Below, piece by piece: positions 1-9,404 of a DNA stretch of 64,000 nucleotides (the first letter of the stretch is position 1; each line of letters begins with the position of its first letter). Location: the NCBI RefSeq assembly GCF_018119395.1, contig NZ_JAGPWD010000023.1, positions 28,895-92,894 on the forward strand, written 5' to 3'. This DNA comes from Massilia sp. ZL223 (GTDB lineage Bacteria; Pseudomonadota; Gammaproteobacteria; Burkholderiales; Burkholderiaceae_D). Under the pieces are notes generated by a model that was not told the origin of the DNA, ran no database searches, and worked only from the letters and a program-made list of their open reading frames with translations. A program made the position numbers and the translations under genes.

Positions 1-2
1 GC

Positions 3-356
3 CCTTATCTTACTGGCGCCGTGCTCAACGGCACGGCGGGCGAGCACGACGCAATCCACCTGCAATTGTTCGCGGACAGCGCCAAGGAAGTAGAGATCTA
101 TTTACTGAATCGCAATGTTAATATTGAGATCTCGGAAACCCCGCACTTCAAGGGGGGCCGCCATGCGCCGGTCGAGACCGTGAGCTTCACGTGGGGCAAG
201 GAAGATGTCCACGCCGAGCTCTACGAGTTCCACGACTTGCGCGGCGCCCTCAAGCCGAGAGCCGACGGCCGCCTGCAGCGGGTCGACGCGGATGGGCTGC
301 GCGCCCTCTTGAAGACCGACGGGAATACGGACGAGACTCTGGAACAGGACGAATGA
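3..356 (+). CDS. Conserved hypothetical protein, 5' end missing
   Basis: The reading frame is open from the window edge, so the N-terminus lies outside; about 117 codons are visible. I do not recognise a family. The visible part is soluble, acidic and ends in a charged tail (ETLEQDE), with no membrane segment or signal. Its stop overlaps the start of the thioredoxin-like gene by ATGA, so the two are translationally coupled and belong to one transcript. Codon use is typical of the host. A GTG at position 21 could in principle start a shorter protein, but the frame continues upstream without a stop. Confidence 0.75.
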   Translation, partial: PYLTGAVLNGTAGEHDAIHLQLFADSAKEVEIYLLNRNVNIEISETPHFKGGRHAPVETVSFTWGKEDVHAELYEFHDLRGALKPRADGRLQRVDADGLRALLKTDGNTDETLEQDE

Positions 357-913
357 ACAAGAAACACATGGCCGCCTACGCGGCCGTCGCCGCCATGTTC
401 GGCGTGATGGGCGCGCTCGTGGCCATCAACAAGAAAGAACCTTCCCCGCAGACCACGGCCTATGCCCCGACCGGCGGCAAGCCGCACACTGCCGTGGGCC
501 AGCTGTTCGCGCAATCGCTCAACGACCTCGAGGGCAAGCCGCAGGCGCTGTCCCAGTGGCAGGGCAAGCCGCTGCTGGTGAACTTCTGGGCTACCTGGTG
601 CGCGCCCTGCGTACAGGAAATGCCGGAACTCTCGGCCCTGGCGGGCGAGGACGGCGGCAAGCGTTTCAACGTGATCGGCATCGGCATCGATTCGCCGTCG
701 GCCATGGCCGAATTCGCCACGAAACTGAAGATTGCCTATCCTTTATATGTGGGTGGCATGGGCGGCACCGAGCTGTCGCGCGGCTTCGGCAATACCGCGG
801 GCGGCCTGCCCTATACCGTGCTGATCGGCGCGGATGGCCAGGTACGCAAGACTTACCTGGGCAAACTGAAGTTCGACGAATTGCGCGCCGATCTCGCCAA
901 ACTGAACGGATAA
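353..913 (+). CDS. TlpA-family thiol:disulfide interchange protein
   Basis: A 186-residue thioredoxin-fold protein. An uncleaved N-terminal membrane anchor (residues about 8-25, hydrophobic Ala/Val/Met stretch after MNKKH) places the domain in the periplasm. The redox motif WCAPC is at residues 82-86 in the context LLVNFWATWCAPC, and the cis-Pro region GGLPYT is present. Family members (TlpA/ResA/DsbE-like) reduce disulfides, often during cytochrome c maturation; the specific partner cannot be read from the sequence. The start is the ATG overlapping the previous stop (ATGA) rather than an upstream in-frame codon, because only this gives a membrane anchor at the N-terminus. Confidence 0.9.
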   Translation: MNKKHMAAYAAVAAMFGVMGALVAINKKEPSPQTTAYAPTGGKPHTAVGQLFAQSLNDLEGKPQALSQWQGKPLLVNFWATWCAPCVQEMPELSALAGEDGGKRFNVIGIGIDSPSAMAEFATKLKIAYPLYVGGMGGTELSRGFGNTAGGLPYTVLIGADGQVRKTYLGKLKFDELRADLAKLNG

Positions 914-1078
914 TCCCGAAGAAGCGCGCAGAAAAAGCCGTCAATACAAACACTTATCGAACGGTCGTACGATTCCATCTTCGGCGAAACTGCGTTTATC
1001 CACGGATAATTTTACCGCTTGCCAATAGCTGAGCTTGGCGGCACAATGCCTGACTTTCGGGCAACCAGACTCCTTATG

Positions 1079-1510
1079 ATGGCAAAAAAGCTACTGCTGC
1101 TTAACGGCCCCAACCTCAATTTATTGGGGACCCGGGAGCCGGCGGTGTACGGCGCGACCACCCTCGCCGACATCGAGAAGGCAGCGGCGGACCAGGCCCG
1201 GGCGGCAGGCGCGAGCATCGCCTGCTTCCAGAGCAACCATGAAGGAGCCCTGATCGACCGCATCCATGCCGCCCGCGAGGAAGGCGTGGACGCCATCGTC
1301 ATCAATCCTGGCGGCCTGACCCATACCAGCGTAGCCCTGCGCGATGCGCTTGCTGCGGTGGCGATTCCGTTCGTGGAGGTGCATATTTCGAATATCCATC
1401 AACGCGAAGCCTTCCGGCACCATTCGTATTTGTCGGCCATCGCGCGCGGCGTGATTTGCGGACTGGGGCCGGACGGATATCGGTTTGCCATCGACTTCGC
1501 ACTTAAATAG
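1079..1510 (+). CDS. aroQ: Type II 3-dehydroquinate dehydratase
   Basis: Type II dehydroquinase of the shikimate pathway, converting 3-dehydroquinate to 3-dehydroshikimate. The 143-residue protein has the family N-terminus [17 protein letters not shown], the [11 protein letters not shown] segment, the [13 protein letters not shown] segment, and [17 protein letters not shown] carrying the catalytic His. Length matches the family (about 145). Two ATG codons sit side by side (1076 and 1079); the second gives the usual MAKK start. It precedes accB-accC, the arrangement found in many beta- and gammaproteobacteria. Confidence 0.95.
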   Translation: MAKKLLLLNGPNLNLLGTREPAVYGATTLADIEKAAADQARAAGASIACFQSNHEGALIDRIHAAREEGVDAIVINPGGLTHTSVALRDALAAVAIPFVEVHISNIHQREAFRHHSYLSAIARGVICGLGPDGYRFAIDFALK

Positions 1511-1606
1511 CGTTAATCTACGTCAACTTCATGTATCAGCGGCCGCGCGGCCACCACCTTCGCGCCGGCCTGCTCTCTTAAAACGAATAATTCCAAGGGG
1601 TTTCAC

Positions 1607-2083
1607 ATGGATCTACGAAAACTCAAGACTTTGATCGACCTGGTCGCTGAATCGGACATCGCCGAACTGGAAGTGACCGAAGGCGAAAGCAAGGTTCGCA
1701 TCGTCAAGTCGTCCGCAATCCCGCAGAATCAAATGGTGGTCATGCCGCCGCAGGGCGTGCAGCATTTCGCCGCTCCGGCACAGCACGCAGCCCAGGCTGC
1801 GGCCCCGGCGGCAGCGCCGGCCGCACCGGCCGTCGCCGCCGAACCGAGCGGCCACGTGGTCAAGTCGCCGATGGTCGGCACCTTCTACCGTTCGTCGGCG
1901 CCGGGCGCTCCGGCCTTCGTCGAAGTCGGCCAGAACATCAAGGAAGGCGACACCCTGTGCATCATCGAAGCGATGAAGCTCCTGAATGAAATCGACGCCG
2001 ACGTGGCTGGCGTTGTCACCAAGATCCTCGTGGAAAACGGCCAACCGGTCGAATTCGGCCAGCCGCTGTTCGTGATCGGCTAA
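1607..2083 (+). CDS. accB: Acetyl-CoA carboxylase biotin carboxyl carrier protein
   Basis: BCCP subunit of acetyl-CoA carboxylase, carrying biotin between the biotin carboxylase and carboxyltransferase for malonyl-CoA synthesis. The 158 residues comprise an N-terminal dimerisation segment (1-45), a flexible Ala/Pro linker (about 55-80) and a C-terminal biotinyl domain (83-158) with the biotinylation motif EAMKL at 121-125, Lys124 being the acceptor. A purine-rich Shine-Dalgarno (AAGGGG) precedes the ATG. It is followed 102 bases downstream by accC, with which it is normally cotranscribed. Confidence 0.97.
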   Translation: MDLRKLKTLIDLVAESDIAELEVTEGESKVRIVKSSAIPQNQMVVMPPQGVQHFAAPAQHAAQAAAPAAAPAAPAVAAEPSGHVVKSPMVGTFYRSSAPGAPAFVEVGQNIKEGDTLCIIEAMKLLNEIDADVAGVVTKILVENGQPVEFGQPLFVIG

Positions 2084-2185
2084 TCCAGCCCGGCCCGGCG
2101 GCATTCCCGGCCGCCAGCTCATCCATGTCGTGTCCGGCGCTTGCTTGATAGCCGCGCCGGTTTTCACTGAAACACCGAACCTACC

Positions 2186-3580
2186 ATGTTTGAAAAAATC
2201 CTCATCGCCAACCGTGGTGAAATCGCGCTGCGTATCCAGCGCGCCTGCCGCGAGCTGGGCATCAAGACGGTTGTCGTTCACTCCGAGGCCGACAAGGACG
2301 CCAAGTACGTGAAGCTGGCGGACGAATCCGTCTGCATCGGCCCGGCGCAGTCGACGCTCAGCTACCTGAACATGCCGGCGATCATCAGCGCGGCCGAAGT
2401 CACCGACGCCGAAGCGATCCACCCGGGCTACGGCTTCCTGTCCGAGAACGCCGACTTCGCCGAGCGCGTGGAAAAATCGGGCTTCGTCTTCATCGGCCCG
2501 CGTCCGGAATCGATCCGCCTGATGGGCGACAAGGTGTCGGCGAAGCAGGCCATGATCAAGGCCGGCGTGCCTTGCGTGCCGGGCTCGGACGGCGCCCTGT
2601 CGGACGATCCGAAGGAAATCATCCAGACCGCGCGCAAGATCGGCTACCCGGTCATCATCAAGGCGGCCGGCGGCGGCGGCGGCCGCGGCATGCGCGTGGT
2701 GCATACCGAAGCGGCCCTGCTGAACGCGGTCCAGATGACCAAGACCGAAGCCGGCACCGCTTTCGGCAATCCGGAAGTCTATATGGAGAAGTTCCTGGAA
2801 AATCCGCGCCACGTGGAGATCCAGATCCTCGCCGACGAACACAAGAACGCCGTCTGGCTGGGCGAGCGCGACTGCTCGATGCAGCGCCGCCACCAGAAGG
2901 TCATCGAAGAAGCGCCGGCGCCGGGCATCCCGCGCAAGCTGATCGAGAAGATCGGCGACCGCTGCGCCGAAGCCTGCCGCAAGATCGGCTACCGCGGCGC
3001 GGGCACCTTCGAATTCCTGTACGAGAACGGCGAGTTCTACTTCATCGAGATGAACACCCGCGTCCAGGTCGAGCACCCGGTCACCGAGATGATCACCGGC
3101 GTCGACATCGTCCAGGAACAGATCCGCATCGCCTGCGGCGAGAAGCTGCGCTTCCGCCAGCGCGACATCATGCTGTCGGGCCACGCGATCGAGTGCCGCA
3201 TCAACGCGGAAGACCCGTTCAAGTTCACCCCGTCGCCAGGCCGCATCACCGGCTGGCACCCGCCGGGCGGCCCTGGCATCCGCGTCGATTCGCACTCGTA
3301 TGCGGGTTACTATGTGCCACCTCATTACGACTCGATGATCGGCAAGGTAATTTCTTACGGTGCCACTCGCGAGCAGGCGATCCGCCGCATGCAAATCGCG
3401 CTCTCCGAAATGGTGGTCGAAGGTATTCTTACCAACATCCCGCTGCACCGCGAGCTGATGGTGGATGCGCGCTTCATCGAAGGCGGCACCAACATCCACT
3501 ACCTGGAGCACAAGCTGGCTTCCAAGCCGGACCTGCCGAAGGAAACCGCGATCGGCGCCAAATCGGAAAGCAAGGCATAA
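2186..3580 (+). CDS. accC: Acetyl-CoA carboxylase biotin carboxylase subunit
   Basis: ATP-grasp enzyme that carboxylates biotin on AccB. The N-terminus [17 protein letters not shown] is diagnostic, the glycine-rich ATP-binding loop [14 protein letters not shown] lies around residue 160, and the catalytic region [14 protein letters not shown] around 290. At 464 residues it is about 15 longer than E. coli AccC because of a charged C-terminal tail ending KSESKA. The stop is two bases before the prmA start, suggesting an accB-accC-prmA transcript. Confidence 0.97.
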   Translation: MFEKILIANRGEIALRIQRACRELGIKTVVVHSEADKDAKYVKLADESVCIGPAQSTLSYLNMPAIISAAEVTDAEAIHPGYGFLSENADFAERVEKSGFVFIGPRPESIRLMGDKVSAKQAMIKAGVPCVPGSDGALSDDPKEIIQTARKIGYPVIIKAAGGGGGRGMRVVHTEAALLNAVQMTKTEAGTAFGNPEVYMEKFLENPRHVEIQILADEHKNAVWLGERDCSMQRRHQKVIEEAPAPGIPRKLIEKIGDRCAEACRKIGYRGAGTFEFLYENGEFYFIEMNTRVQVEHPVTEMITGVDIVQEQIRIACGEKLRFRQRDIMLSGHAIECRINAEDPFKFTPSPGRITGWHPPGGPGIRVDSHSYAGYYVPPHYDSMIGKVISYGATREQAIRRMQIALSEMVVEGILTNIPLHRELMVDARFIEGGTNIHYLEHKLASKPDLPKETAIGAKSESKA

Positions 3581-3582
3581 GC

Positions 3583-4539
3583 ATGAGCTGGACTGAAGTC
3601 GTCATCGAGATCGCCCGCGAGCACGCGGAAGCGCTGTCCGACGCCCTGATGGAGGCGGGCGCGCTGTCGGTCTCGGTCGAAGACGCCGACGAAGGCACCG
3701 AGGCCGAGAAGCCTCTGTTCGGCGAGCCGGGCATGGAGCCGAAAGAGGCCGCCTGGGACCGCAGCCGCGTGGTGGCGCTCACTGACACGGACGCGGACCA
3801 GTTCGCGATCGTCCAGGAAGCCGCCAACGCGATCCAGCTGCCGGTCGTCCCGTCCTTCACCACCCGCGCGGTGGCGGACGCCGACTGGGTGCGCCTGACC
3901 CAATCGCAGTTCGAGCCCATCCACATCGGCAAGAACATCTGGGTCGTGCCGAGCTGGCACGAGGCGCCGGACCCGAACGGGCTCATCCTCGAGCTCGATC
4001 CCGGCCTGGCCTTCGGCACCGGCAGTCACCCGACCACCCGCCTGTGCATGGAATGGCTGGAAGCCCATCCGGCGCCGGGCAAGTCGGTGCTGGACTACGG
4101 CTGCGGCTCGGGCATCCTGGCGATGGTCGCCAAGAAGCTGGGCGCGGACGACGTGGCCGGGGTCGACATCGACCCGCAAGCCATCGAATCGGCGCGCGCC
4201 AATGCCGAGCGCAACAAGGTCGCCATCGACTACTACCTGCCGGACGCGTTTGCCGCCGCGCCGAACGAGCGCCATGCCAAGGGCCAGTTCGACATCGTGG
4301 TGGCCAACATCCTGTCGAGCCCATTGAAGCTGATGGCGCCGATGCTGTCCGGCCGCGTGGCGCCGGGCGGATCGCTGATCCTGTCGGGCGTGCTGGCGCG
4401 CCAGGCCGAGGAAGTGGCCGCCGCCTACGCACCTTTCATCAAGCTGGGCGTCTGGGCCGAGCAGGACGGCTGGGTCGCCCTTCACGGGACGCTCGGCCAG
4501 GACACTCTACCCGCGCCGCGCTCCGCCCCAGGCGGCTGA
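3583..4539 (+). CDS. prmA: Ribosomal protein L11 methyltransferase
   Basis: SAM-dependent methyltransferase that trimethylates ribosomal protein L11. The 318-residue protein has the PrmA N-terminal domain ([10 protein letters not shown]), the substrate region [20 protein letters not shown]-binding motif [14 protein letters not shown], the acidic loop GVDIDP, and the NIL..PL catalytic motif ([12 protein letters not shown]). The frame is open far upstream inside accC; the ATG at 3583, just after the accC stop, gives the family N-terminus. Confidence 0.95.
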   Translation: MSWTEVVIEIAREHAEALSDALMEAGALSVSVEDADEGTEAEKPLFGEPGMEPKEAAWDRSRVVALTDTDADQFAIVQEAANAIQLPVVPSFTTRAVADADWVRLTQSQFEPIHIGKNIWVVPSWHEAPDPNGLILELDPGLAFGTGSHPTTRLCMEWLEAHPAPGKSVLDYGCGSGILAMVAKKLGADDVAGVDIDPQAIESARANAERNKVAIDYYLPDAFAAAPNERHAKGQFDIVVANILSSPLKLMAPMLSGRVAPGGSLILSGVLARQAEEVAAAYAPFIKLGVWAEQDGWVALHGTLGQDTLPAPRSAPGG

Positions 4540-4542
4540 CGC

Positions 4543-5922
4543 ATGGCGCTGGCCACCCAATGCCCCCACTGCGGCACGATGTTCCGTGTCGCCGCGGACC
4601 AGCTCAAGCTGCGCGGGGGCATCGTGCGCTGCGGCGCCTGCCAGCAAGTCTTCGACGGTAACAAGGGGCTGGTCGATCTCTCGGCCGCCCCGCCCGTCCC
4701 TGCTCCGCCAGCTCCGGTGGACCAGGTTCCCGCAGCACCCGCTCCCGAACCGTTTCCTGCTCCGGCTTCCGCTCCGGCTCCCGAAGCCGACGAGCAGCCC
4801 GCGCCCGTCGAGGCCCGGGACGAGGATGGCGTTCCCATCTACACCCTCGAATTCGACCGCACCTTCTCGCCCTTCGGCATCATTCCGAAGGTGAGCGCGG
4901 AAGAGCAGGCGCATCACATTGCGCATCACGTCGAAGATGCTCCACCGGAGCCGGAACGCGAAACCCCGCCTGCCGAAACGCCGGCGGAAGAACCCGAACG
5001 GCCGGCGGAGCCGATCATTCCCGAGACGCCCGAAACTCCGGCATCCGAGCCGGCCCCGGTTGAGACCTCCGTTGCGGCGCCAGTAGCTGCGCAGGCGGCT
5101 GCCGAGGCCGACGGCGGCGACACGGCGGTGCTCGACCTGCCGGTCGACGAGGAACTGGTGGCCGCGCCGCCGCCCGACGTCCACGACGAATCCGTGGAAG
5201 CGCCGAAGCCGTCGCGCCGCGCCGTCGCGGAAGACGCGCCTCCCCTGCTGCTGCGCGAATCCTCCGGCGGCCAGGCGCCGTTCCAGCCGCCGCCGCCGCC
5301 GCCCAAGACCCCGCGCGCCCGCGCCGCCGAGTCGCGCGCGCGCCGCTCCAAGCTCACGCCGACCAAGATCGAGCCGCCAAAACTGCGCGTGCCGGAATCC
5401 GACGAGCCGGAGTTCGTGCGCCGCAGCCGCCAGCGCGAACAGTCCGGCAAGGCCGTGCGCATCGCCCTGGCCGTGGGCAGCGTGCTCCTGCTGCTGGCGC
5501 TGGCCACGCAGGCGGCCTATTCCTTCCGCGACACGCTGGCGGCCCGCTATCCGGGCATGCGCCCTGCCCTCGCCTCGCTGTGCGGCGTGCTGGGCTGTCA
5601 GGTCGGGCTGCCGGCCAACATCGAGAAGCTCGTCATCGAGACGGGCGAACTGACCACCCTGGGCGGCAACGCCTACAGCTACACCACCCTGCTGCGCAAC
5701 GAAGGCGCGCTGGTGCAGGCCTGGCCGAGCATCGAGCTGACCCTGTCCGACGCGGACGACAAGCCGCTGGTGCGGCGCGTGTTCGGCCCGCGCGATTATC
5801 TGCCGCAAAGCGTGCCGGCCAGCTCCGGCATCGCCGCCCGCGCCGAGCAGCCGGTGAGGCTCCACTTCCGGCTGGAGGGCCTGGAGCCGTCCGGCTACCA
5901 TATCGCCGTTTTCTACCCCTGA
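4543..5922 (+). CDS. Zinc-ribbon and DUF3426 membrane protein
   Basis: 459 residues beginning with an MJ0042-type zinc finger: paired cysteines in CPHCG (6-9) and CGAC (27-30). A long low-complexity Pro/Ala/Glu-rich region follows (about 50-290), then one membrane segment (about 305-325, LAVGSVLLLLALATQAAY) and a C-terminal DUF3426 domain outside. The gene begins 3 bases after prmA, and this prmA-DUF3426-PfkB order recurs in related bacteria. Function is unknown; the layout suggests an inner-membrane protein with a cytoplasmic metal-binding head. Confidence 0.9.
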   Translation: MALATQCPHCGTMFRVAADQLKLRGGIVRCGACQQVFDGNKGLVDLSAAPPVPAPPAPVDQVPAAPAPEPFPAPASAPAPEADEQPAPVEARDEDGVPIYTLEFDRTFSPFGIIPKVSAEEQAHHIAHHVEDAPPEPERETPPAETPAEEPERPAEPIIPETPETPASEPAPVETSVAAPVAAQAAAEADGGDTAVLDLPVDEELVAAPPPDVHDESVEAPKPSRRAVAEDAPPLLLRESSGGQAPFQPPPPPPKTPRARAAESRARRSKLTPTKIEPPKLRVPESDEPEFVRRSRQREQSGKAVRIALAVGSVLLLLALATQAAYSFRDTLAARYPGMRPALASLCGVLGCQVGLPANIEKLVIETGELTTLGGNAYSYTTLLRNEGALVQAWPSIELTLSDADDKPLVRRVFGPRDYLPQSVPASSGIAARAEQPVRLHFRLEGLEPSGYHIAVFYP

Positions 5923-5935
5923 AAGTTTTCACACC

Positions 5936-6877
5936 ATGACTCACACCGCCCTGATCTGCGGATCGATCGCGTTCGACAAGATCATGCAGTACCACGGCCG
6001 TTTCGCCGAGACCCTGCTGGCCGACCAGCTGCACCGCGTGAACGTTTCCTTCCTGGTGCCGACCCTGCGCACCGAATACGGCGGCTGCTCGGTCAACATC
6101 GCCTACAACCTCAAGCTGCTGGGCGGCGATCCGCTGATCATGGGCACCATCGGCCAGGATGGCGGCGACTACCTCGAGCGCCTGGGCAAGCAGGGCATCG
6201 CCACCCGCGGCATCCGCACCATCGCCGATGCCTACACCGCGCAGTGCTTCGTGACCGCCGACCAGGACAACAACCAGATCAACGCCTTCCACCCGGGCGC
6301 GATGCAGTTCTCGCACGAGAACAGCGTGGCCGAGCAAGGCCCGCTGCGCGTGGCGATCATCTCGCCGGACGGCCGCGACGGCATGATCAAGCACGCCAGG
6401 GACTGCGCCGAGCTGGGCGTGCCCGTCATGTTCGATCCGGGCCAGCAGCTGCCGATGTTCTCGGGCGAGGAGCTGATCCGCTTCATCGACCAGGCCAGTT
6501 ACCTGGCGTGCAACGACTACGAATTCGAGATGGTGATGGACCGTACCGGCCTGACCCTGGCGGATATCGCGGGGCGCCTGGAAGCCCTGATCGTCACGCG
6601 CGGCGGCGAAGGTTCGGACATCTACGCCGGCGGCGAGCACCACCGCATCCCGGCTGTGCCGGCGGCCGAGGTGCTGGATCCGACCGGCTGCGGCGACGCC
6701 TACCGCGCGGGCCTGCTGTACGGGATCGTCAATGGGCTGGACTGGCCGACCAGCGGGCGTATCGCCAGCCTGCTGGGTTCGATCAAGATCGCGCGCCAGG
6801 GGGCGCAGAACCACAGCTTTACGAAGGAAGAGTTCGATCAGCGGTTTGAAGCGGCGTTTGGGTACACCTTCCGCTGA
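5936..6877 (+). CDS. PfkB-family carbohydrate (ribokinase/adenosine kinase-like) kinase
   Basis: 313-residue ribokinase-fold kinase. The second PfkB signature is clear (DPTGCGDAYRAGLLYG, around residues 245-260, containing the catalytic Asp). The N-terminal half shows the glycine-rich substrate region (TEYGGCSVNIAYNLKLLGG). The family phosphorylates sugars or nucleosides; overall layout resembles adenosine-kinase-like members, but the substrate cannot be settled by reading. It starts 13 bases after the DUF3426 gene and ends the run of plus-strand genes; a palindromic repeat follows. Confidence 0.9.
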   Translation: MTHTALICGSIAFDKIMQYHGRFAETLLADQLHRVNVSFLVPTLRTEYGGCSVNIAYNLKLLGGDPLIMGTIGQDGGDYLERLGKQGIATRGIRTIADAYTAQCFVTADQDNNQINAFHPGAMQFSHENSVAEQGPLRVAIISPDGRDGMIKHARDCAELGVPVMFDPGQQLPMFSGEELIRFIDQASYLACNDYEFEMVMDRTGLTLADIAGRLEALIVTRGGEGSDIYAGGEHHRIPAVPAAEVLDPTGCGDAYRAGLLYGIVNGLDWPTSGRIASLLGSIKIARQGAQNHSFTKEEFDQRFEAAFGYTFR

Positions 6878-6917
6878 TCGTTAGGACGCGTTACACGCGT
6901 CAACACTAAGCACATAA

Positions 6918-6951
6918 AACTTGGGTTCCCGCCTTCGCGGGAACCCAAGTT
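6918..6951. repeat. REP-like palindrome (symmetric copy)
   Basis: Perfect inverted repeat with 15-base arms (AACTTGGGTTCCCGC and its complement) around a CTTC loop. It lies between the convergent kinase and yggT genes and could act as a bidirectional terminator or transcript stabiliser. It is the most symmetrical member of the dispersed family found also at 10886, 10942, 31496, 46866, 46942, 49926 and 50005. Confidence 0.85.
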
Positions 6952-6989
6952 CGTTCTAGAGCCACGCCACTCTCAGCGCAGCTCAGCAA

Positions 6990-7514
6990 TCACATGAACA
7001 CCTGGCGCAAAATGAACTGAATGATCTGGATAAGCACCAGCGCCACCAGCACCGACAGATCAATCCCCCCAATCGGCGGCACCACACGCCGGATCGGCCG
7101 CAAAATCGGCGTATTCAGCGCGTGCACGAAGGGCGCCAGCGGCGCATTCGGATTCACCCAGCTGAAGATCGCATCGATGATCAGGAGCGCCATGAAGCCG
7201 TACAGGATCCAGTTCAGGAAGCGGTAGAGCGCCCCCAGCAGCACCATCTCGCCCGTCGCACCGGCCAGCAGCATCACCGAGCTCGCGATCAGCACCATCA
7301 GGAAAGCCCCGATCAGGCTGGCCCAGTCATAGCCGCCCATTCCCGGCACCAGGCGCCGCAGCGGCAATACCAGCCAATCCGTCAGGGTGAAGGTGAACTG
7401 GCCGATCTGCATCGGCGGACGCACGCGAATTGCCTGCATCCAGAAACGCAGCAGCAGCAGTCCGCCGAGCAGACCGGCGGCGGTATCGACGAGAAACTGA
7501 AGAATAGACAGCAC
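6990..7514 (-). CDS. yggT: YggT-family integral membrane protein
   Basis: 174-residue inner-membrane protein with two YggT repeats, each a hydrophobic pair around a conserved segment (LLRFWMQAIRVRPP near the N-terminus; FSWVNPNAPLAPFVHALNTPILRPIRR in the second half, ending with P.GGIDLS). Family members are small membrane proteins of poorly defined role. Two GTG starts are possible (7520 and 7514). The Shine-Dalgarno GAGGA abuts the first and sits six bases before the second, so I chose 7514. Confidence 0.88.
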   Translation of the reverse strand: MLSILQFLVDTAAGLLGGLLLLRFWMQAIRVRPPMQIGQFTFTLTDWLVLPLRRLVPGMGGYDWASLIGAFLMVLIASSVMLLAGATGEMVLLGALYRFLNWILYGFMALLIIDAIFSWVNPNAPLAPFVHALNTPILRPIRRVVPPIGGIDLSVLVALVLIQIIQFILRQVFM

Positions 7515-7525
7515 AAACACTCCTC

Positions 7526-7562
7526 AAAAAAAAACCGCTGTGCGAACGATCACACAGCGGTA
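7526..7562 (-). terminator. Rho-independent terminator of the histone-like gene
   Basis: On the minus strand an 8-bp stem (CCGCTGTG / CACAGCGG) is followed by nine T residues. It ends the transcript of the histone-like gene and lies directly upstream of the yggT ribosome-binding site, so yggT needs its own promoter or read-through. Confidence 0.8.
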
Positions 7563-7637
7563 TTTTGCCTGAACCAGGCAGGACTGGCTATGACGCGCGG
7601 AACAGCCTGGCTGCCACGCGCCTCATGCCTGCCGGCC

Positions 7638-8906
7638 TTACGGACGGCTGCTGGTCGGGAAAGGCCATGCGGCCGGAGCCAGCACGGTCTTCGCGGCCGG
7701 CGCGGTCGATGCCGGCTTGGCTTCCGCCTTGCCGTCAGCCTTGTTCTCGGCCTTGGCTTCCGGCTTGGCTTCCGCCTTGCCGTCGGCTTTGGTCTCGGCC
7801 TTGGTTTCCGGCTTGGCTTCGGCCTTCACTTCCGGCTTGGCTTCAGCTTTCTTGGCGGCCGGCTTGGCTGCAGGCTTGGCTGCGGTCTTGGTGGCAGCAG
7901 GCTTGGCGGCAGCAGTCTTGGTCGCGGCAGGCTTGGCGGCAGCGGTCTTGGTGGCAGCGGCCTTGGCCGGAGCAGCAGCTTTCTTGGCGGCCGGTTTAGC
8001 AGCTGCTTTGGTAGCGGTTGCTTTCTTGGCTGCCGGTTTAGCAGCTGCCTTGGTAGCGGTCGCCTTCTTAGCTGCCGGTTTGGCGGCGGCTTTCTTGGCT
8101 GCCGGCTTGGCGGCGGCTTTGGTCGCGGTCGCTTTTTTTGCTGCCGGCTTAGCTGCTGCCTTGGTTGCGGTCGCTTTCTTCGCTGCCGGTTTTGCTGCGG
8201 CTTTTTTAGCAGCCGGTTTCGCGGCGGCTTTTTTAGCTGCCGGCTTTACTGCCGACTTTGCAGCGCTGGCCTTTTTGGCTGCCGGCTTGGCGGCTGCCTT
8301 TTTAGCTGCCGGCTTTGCTGCGGCTTTTTTAGCTGCCGGCTTGGCAGCGGCCTTTTTAGCTGCTGGCTTGGCGGCGGCTTTCTTTGCTGCCGGCTTGGCG
8401 GCGGCTTTGGTCGCGGTCGCTTTCTTGGCTGCCGGTTTAGCGGCTGCTTTGGTGGCGGTCGCTTTCTTCGCTACCGGTTTTGCTGCGGCTTTGGTCGCGG
8501 TTTTCTTTGCCGCCGGTTTTGCTGCGGCTTTCTTTGCTGCAGGTTTTGCGGCTGCTTTGGTAGCGGTCGCTTTTTTCGCTGCCGGTTTTGCAGCAGCTTT
8601 GGTTGCGGTCGCTTTCTTCGCTACCGGCTTGGCTGCCGATTTTGCAGCGGTTTTCTTTGCTGCCGGTTTTGCGGCTGCCTTGGTGGCGGTCGACTTGGCG
8701 GCGGTCTTGGTTGCTGCAGCTTTCTTGGCTGCCGGCTTGGCTGCCGGTTTAGCTGCCGACTTCGCTGCCGGTTTAGCCGCTGCCTTGGTAGCGGTGGCTT
8801 TCTTAGCTGCCGGTTTCTCTGCTGCGGTCTTCGCGCTCGCCTTCGTCGACGACGAAGGCGCGCTCTTTGCTGCTGCCTTTGCTGCTGGTTTCTTAGCGGT
8901 TGCCAT
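7638..8906 (-). CDS. Histone H1-like Lys/Ala/Pro-rich protein
   Basis: 422 residues composed almost wholly of repeated AAKPAAKKA / KPAAKKATATK units, resembling the C-terminal tail of eukaryotic histone H1 and the H1-like proteins of betaproteobacteria and Bordetella (BpH1 type). The family binds DNA non-specifically and can vary in length by repeat recombination. The N-terminus MATAKKPAAKAAAKS follows a Shine-Dalgarno GGAGA, eight bases before the ATG. The C-terminal 85 residues change to an acidic-basic KAEAKPE/KADGKAE repeat and end in a neutral tail. The opposite strand carries a long Ala/Leu/Phe ORF that is only its shadow. Confidence 0.9.
   Translation of the reverse strand: MATAKKPAAKAAAKSAPSSSTKASAKTAAEKPAAKKATATKAAAKPAAKSAAKPAAKPAAKKAAATKTAAKSTATKAAAKPAAKKTAAKSAAKPVAKKATATKAAAKPAAKKATATKAAAKPAAKKAAAKPAAKKTATKAAAKPVAKKATATKAAAKPAAKKATATKAAAKPAAKKAAAKPAAKKAAAKPAAKKAAAKPAAKKAAAKPAAKKASAAKSAVKPAAKKAAAKPAAKKAAAKPAAKKATATKAAAKPAAKKATATKAAAKPAAKKAAAKPAAKKATATKAAAKPAAKKATATKAAAKPAAKKAAAPAKAAATKTAAAKPAATKTAAAKPAATKTAAKPAAKPAAKKAEAKPEVKAEAKPETKAETKADGKAEAKPEAKAENKADGKAEAKPASTAPAAKTVLAPAAWPFPTSSRP
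7720..8880. repeat. Coding minisatellite-like repeats inside the histone-like gene
   Basis: Units of 15-30 bases encoding AAKPAAKKA-type motifs repeat dozens of times with synonymous drift. Such a tract is prone to expansion and contraction by slipped pairing, so repeat number probably varies between strains. Assembly from short reads may also be uncertain here. Confidence 0.8.
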
Positions 8907-9404
8907 TTTTTTTCTCCTTCATCTGCGATGAAAATTACGCTCGAGGTTGAAACCCGCCAGGTCACTTCCATGTCCCGGCGAATTATTCATCGGCCCAAAC
9001 CAAAACGATTTACGCCAATGAATCCGGCACCGGCTGAACTGCTGCAACTCCTCATCGTTGCAGCACTTCAGCCAACGTCGACAGGTCACCGTCCATTTGC
9101 GTTTCACATCGCTACCCTTGCGGGCGCGAAAAGAAAAAGCCGCCTTGCCTGAACTGAAGGTCAGGCAGTGCGGCTTGTTCTTTTCGCTTCGCTTACGTGC
9201 ATACCGAGTGGATCAGCGTCCTATTATTGATCGATTATGTGTGCGGATGCCCGCGACAATAACACATGTTCTCGTTTTGACAAATTCAATCACGTAAAGT
9301 ACACGAAAACTTTGTGAGTTCGCAACCGATAGACCGCAAAAAATCGCTGCGATTCGCATCGATGCGCGACCAGATGTGAGATCACGCACACAAAAAAATC
9401 GCGG
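8907..9404. other. Intergenic region: upstream of histone-like gene, downstream of LysR gene
   Basis: No convincing gene. The left part holds the leader and promoter region of the histone-like gene (minus strand). The middle contains a rho-independent terminator (9128-9186). The right part (9190-9400) is AT-richer than its surroundings and lies between the LysR stop and that terminator; it may be a long 3' untranslated region or hide a small RNA. Confidence 0.6.
9128..9186 (-). terminator. Rho-independent terminator
   Basis: On the minus strand the stem pairs GCCGC..TGCCTGA with TCAGGCA..GCGGC, followed by TTTTTCTTTTC. It points the same way as the LysR gene, whose stop is about 220 bases upstream. 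Confidence 0.75.

Noticed and set aside
2572..4539. 655-codon ORF beginning inside accC
   Set aside because: Only its last 318 codons (from 3583) are prmA; the rest is a shadow frame of accC.
7720..8880. Possible CRISPR array because of dense short repeats
   Set aside because: Repeats keep a codon frame, vary synonymously and lack unique spacers; they encode AAKP-type units.
7717..8931. 404-codon plus-strand ORF rich in Ala, Leu and Phe
   Set aside because: It is the antisense of the repeat-rich histone-like gene; the minus-strand gene has a ribosome-binding site, a terminator and a known family.
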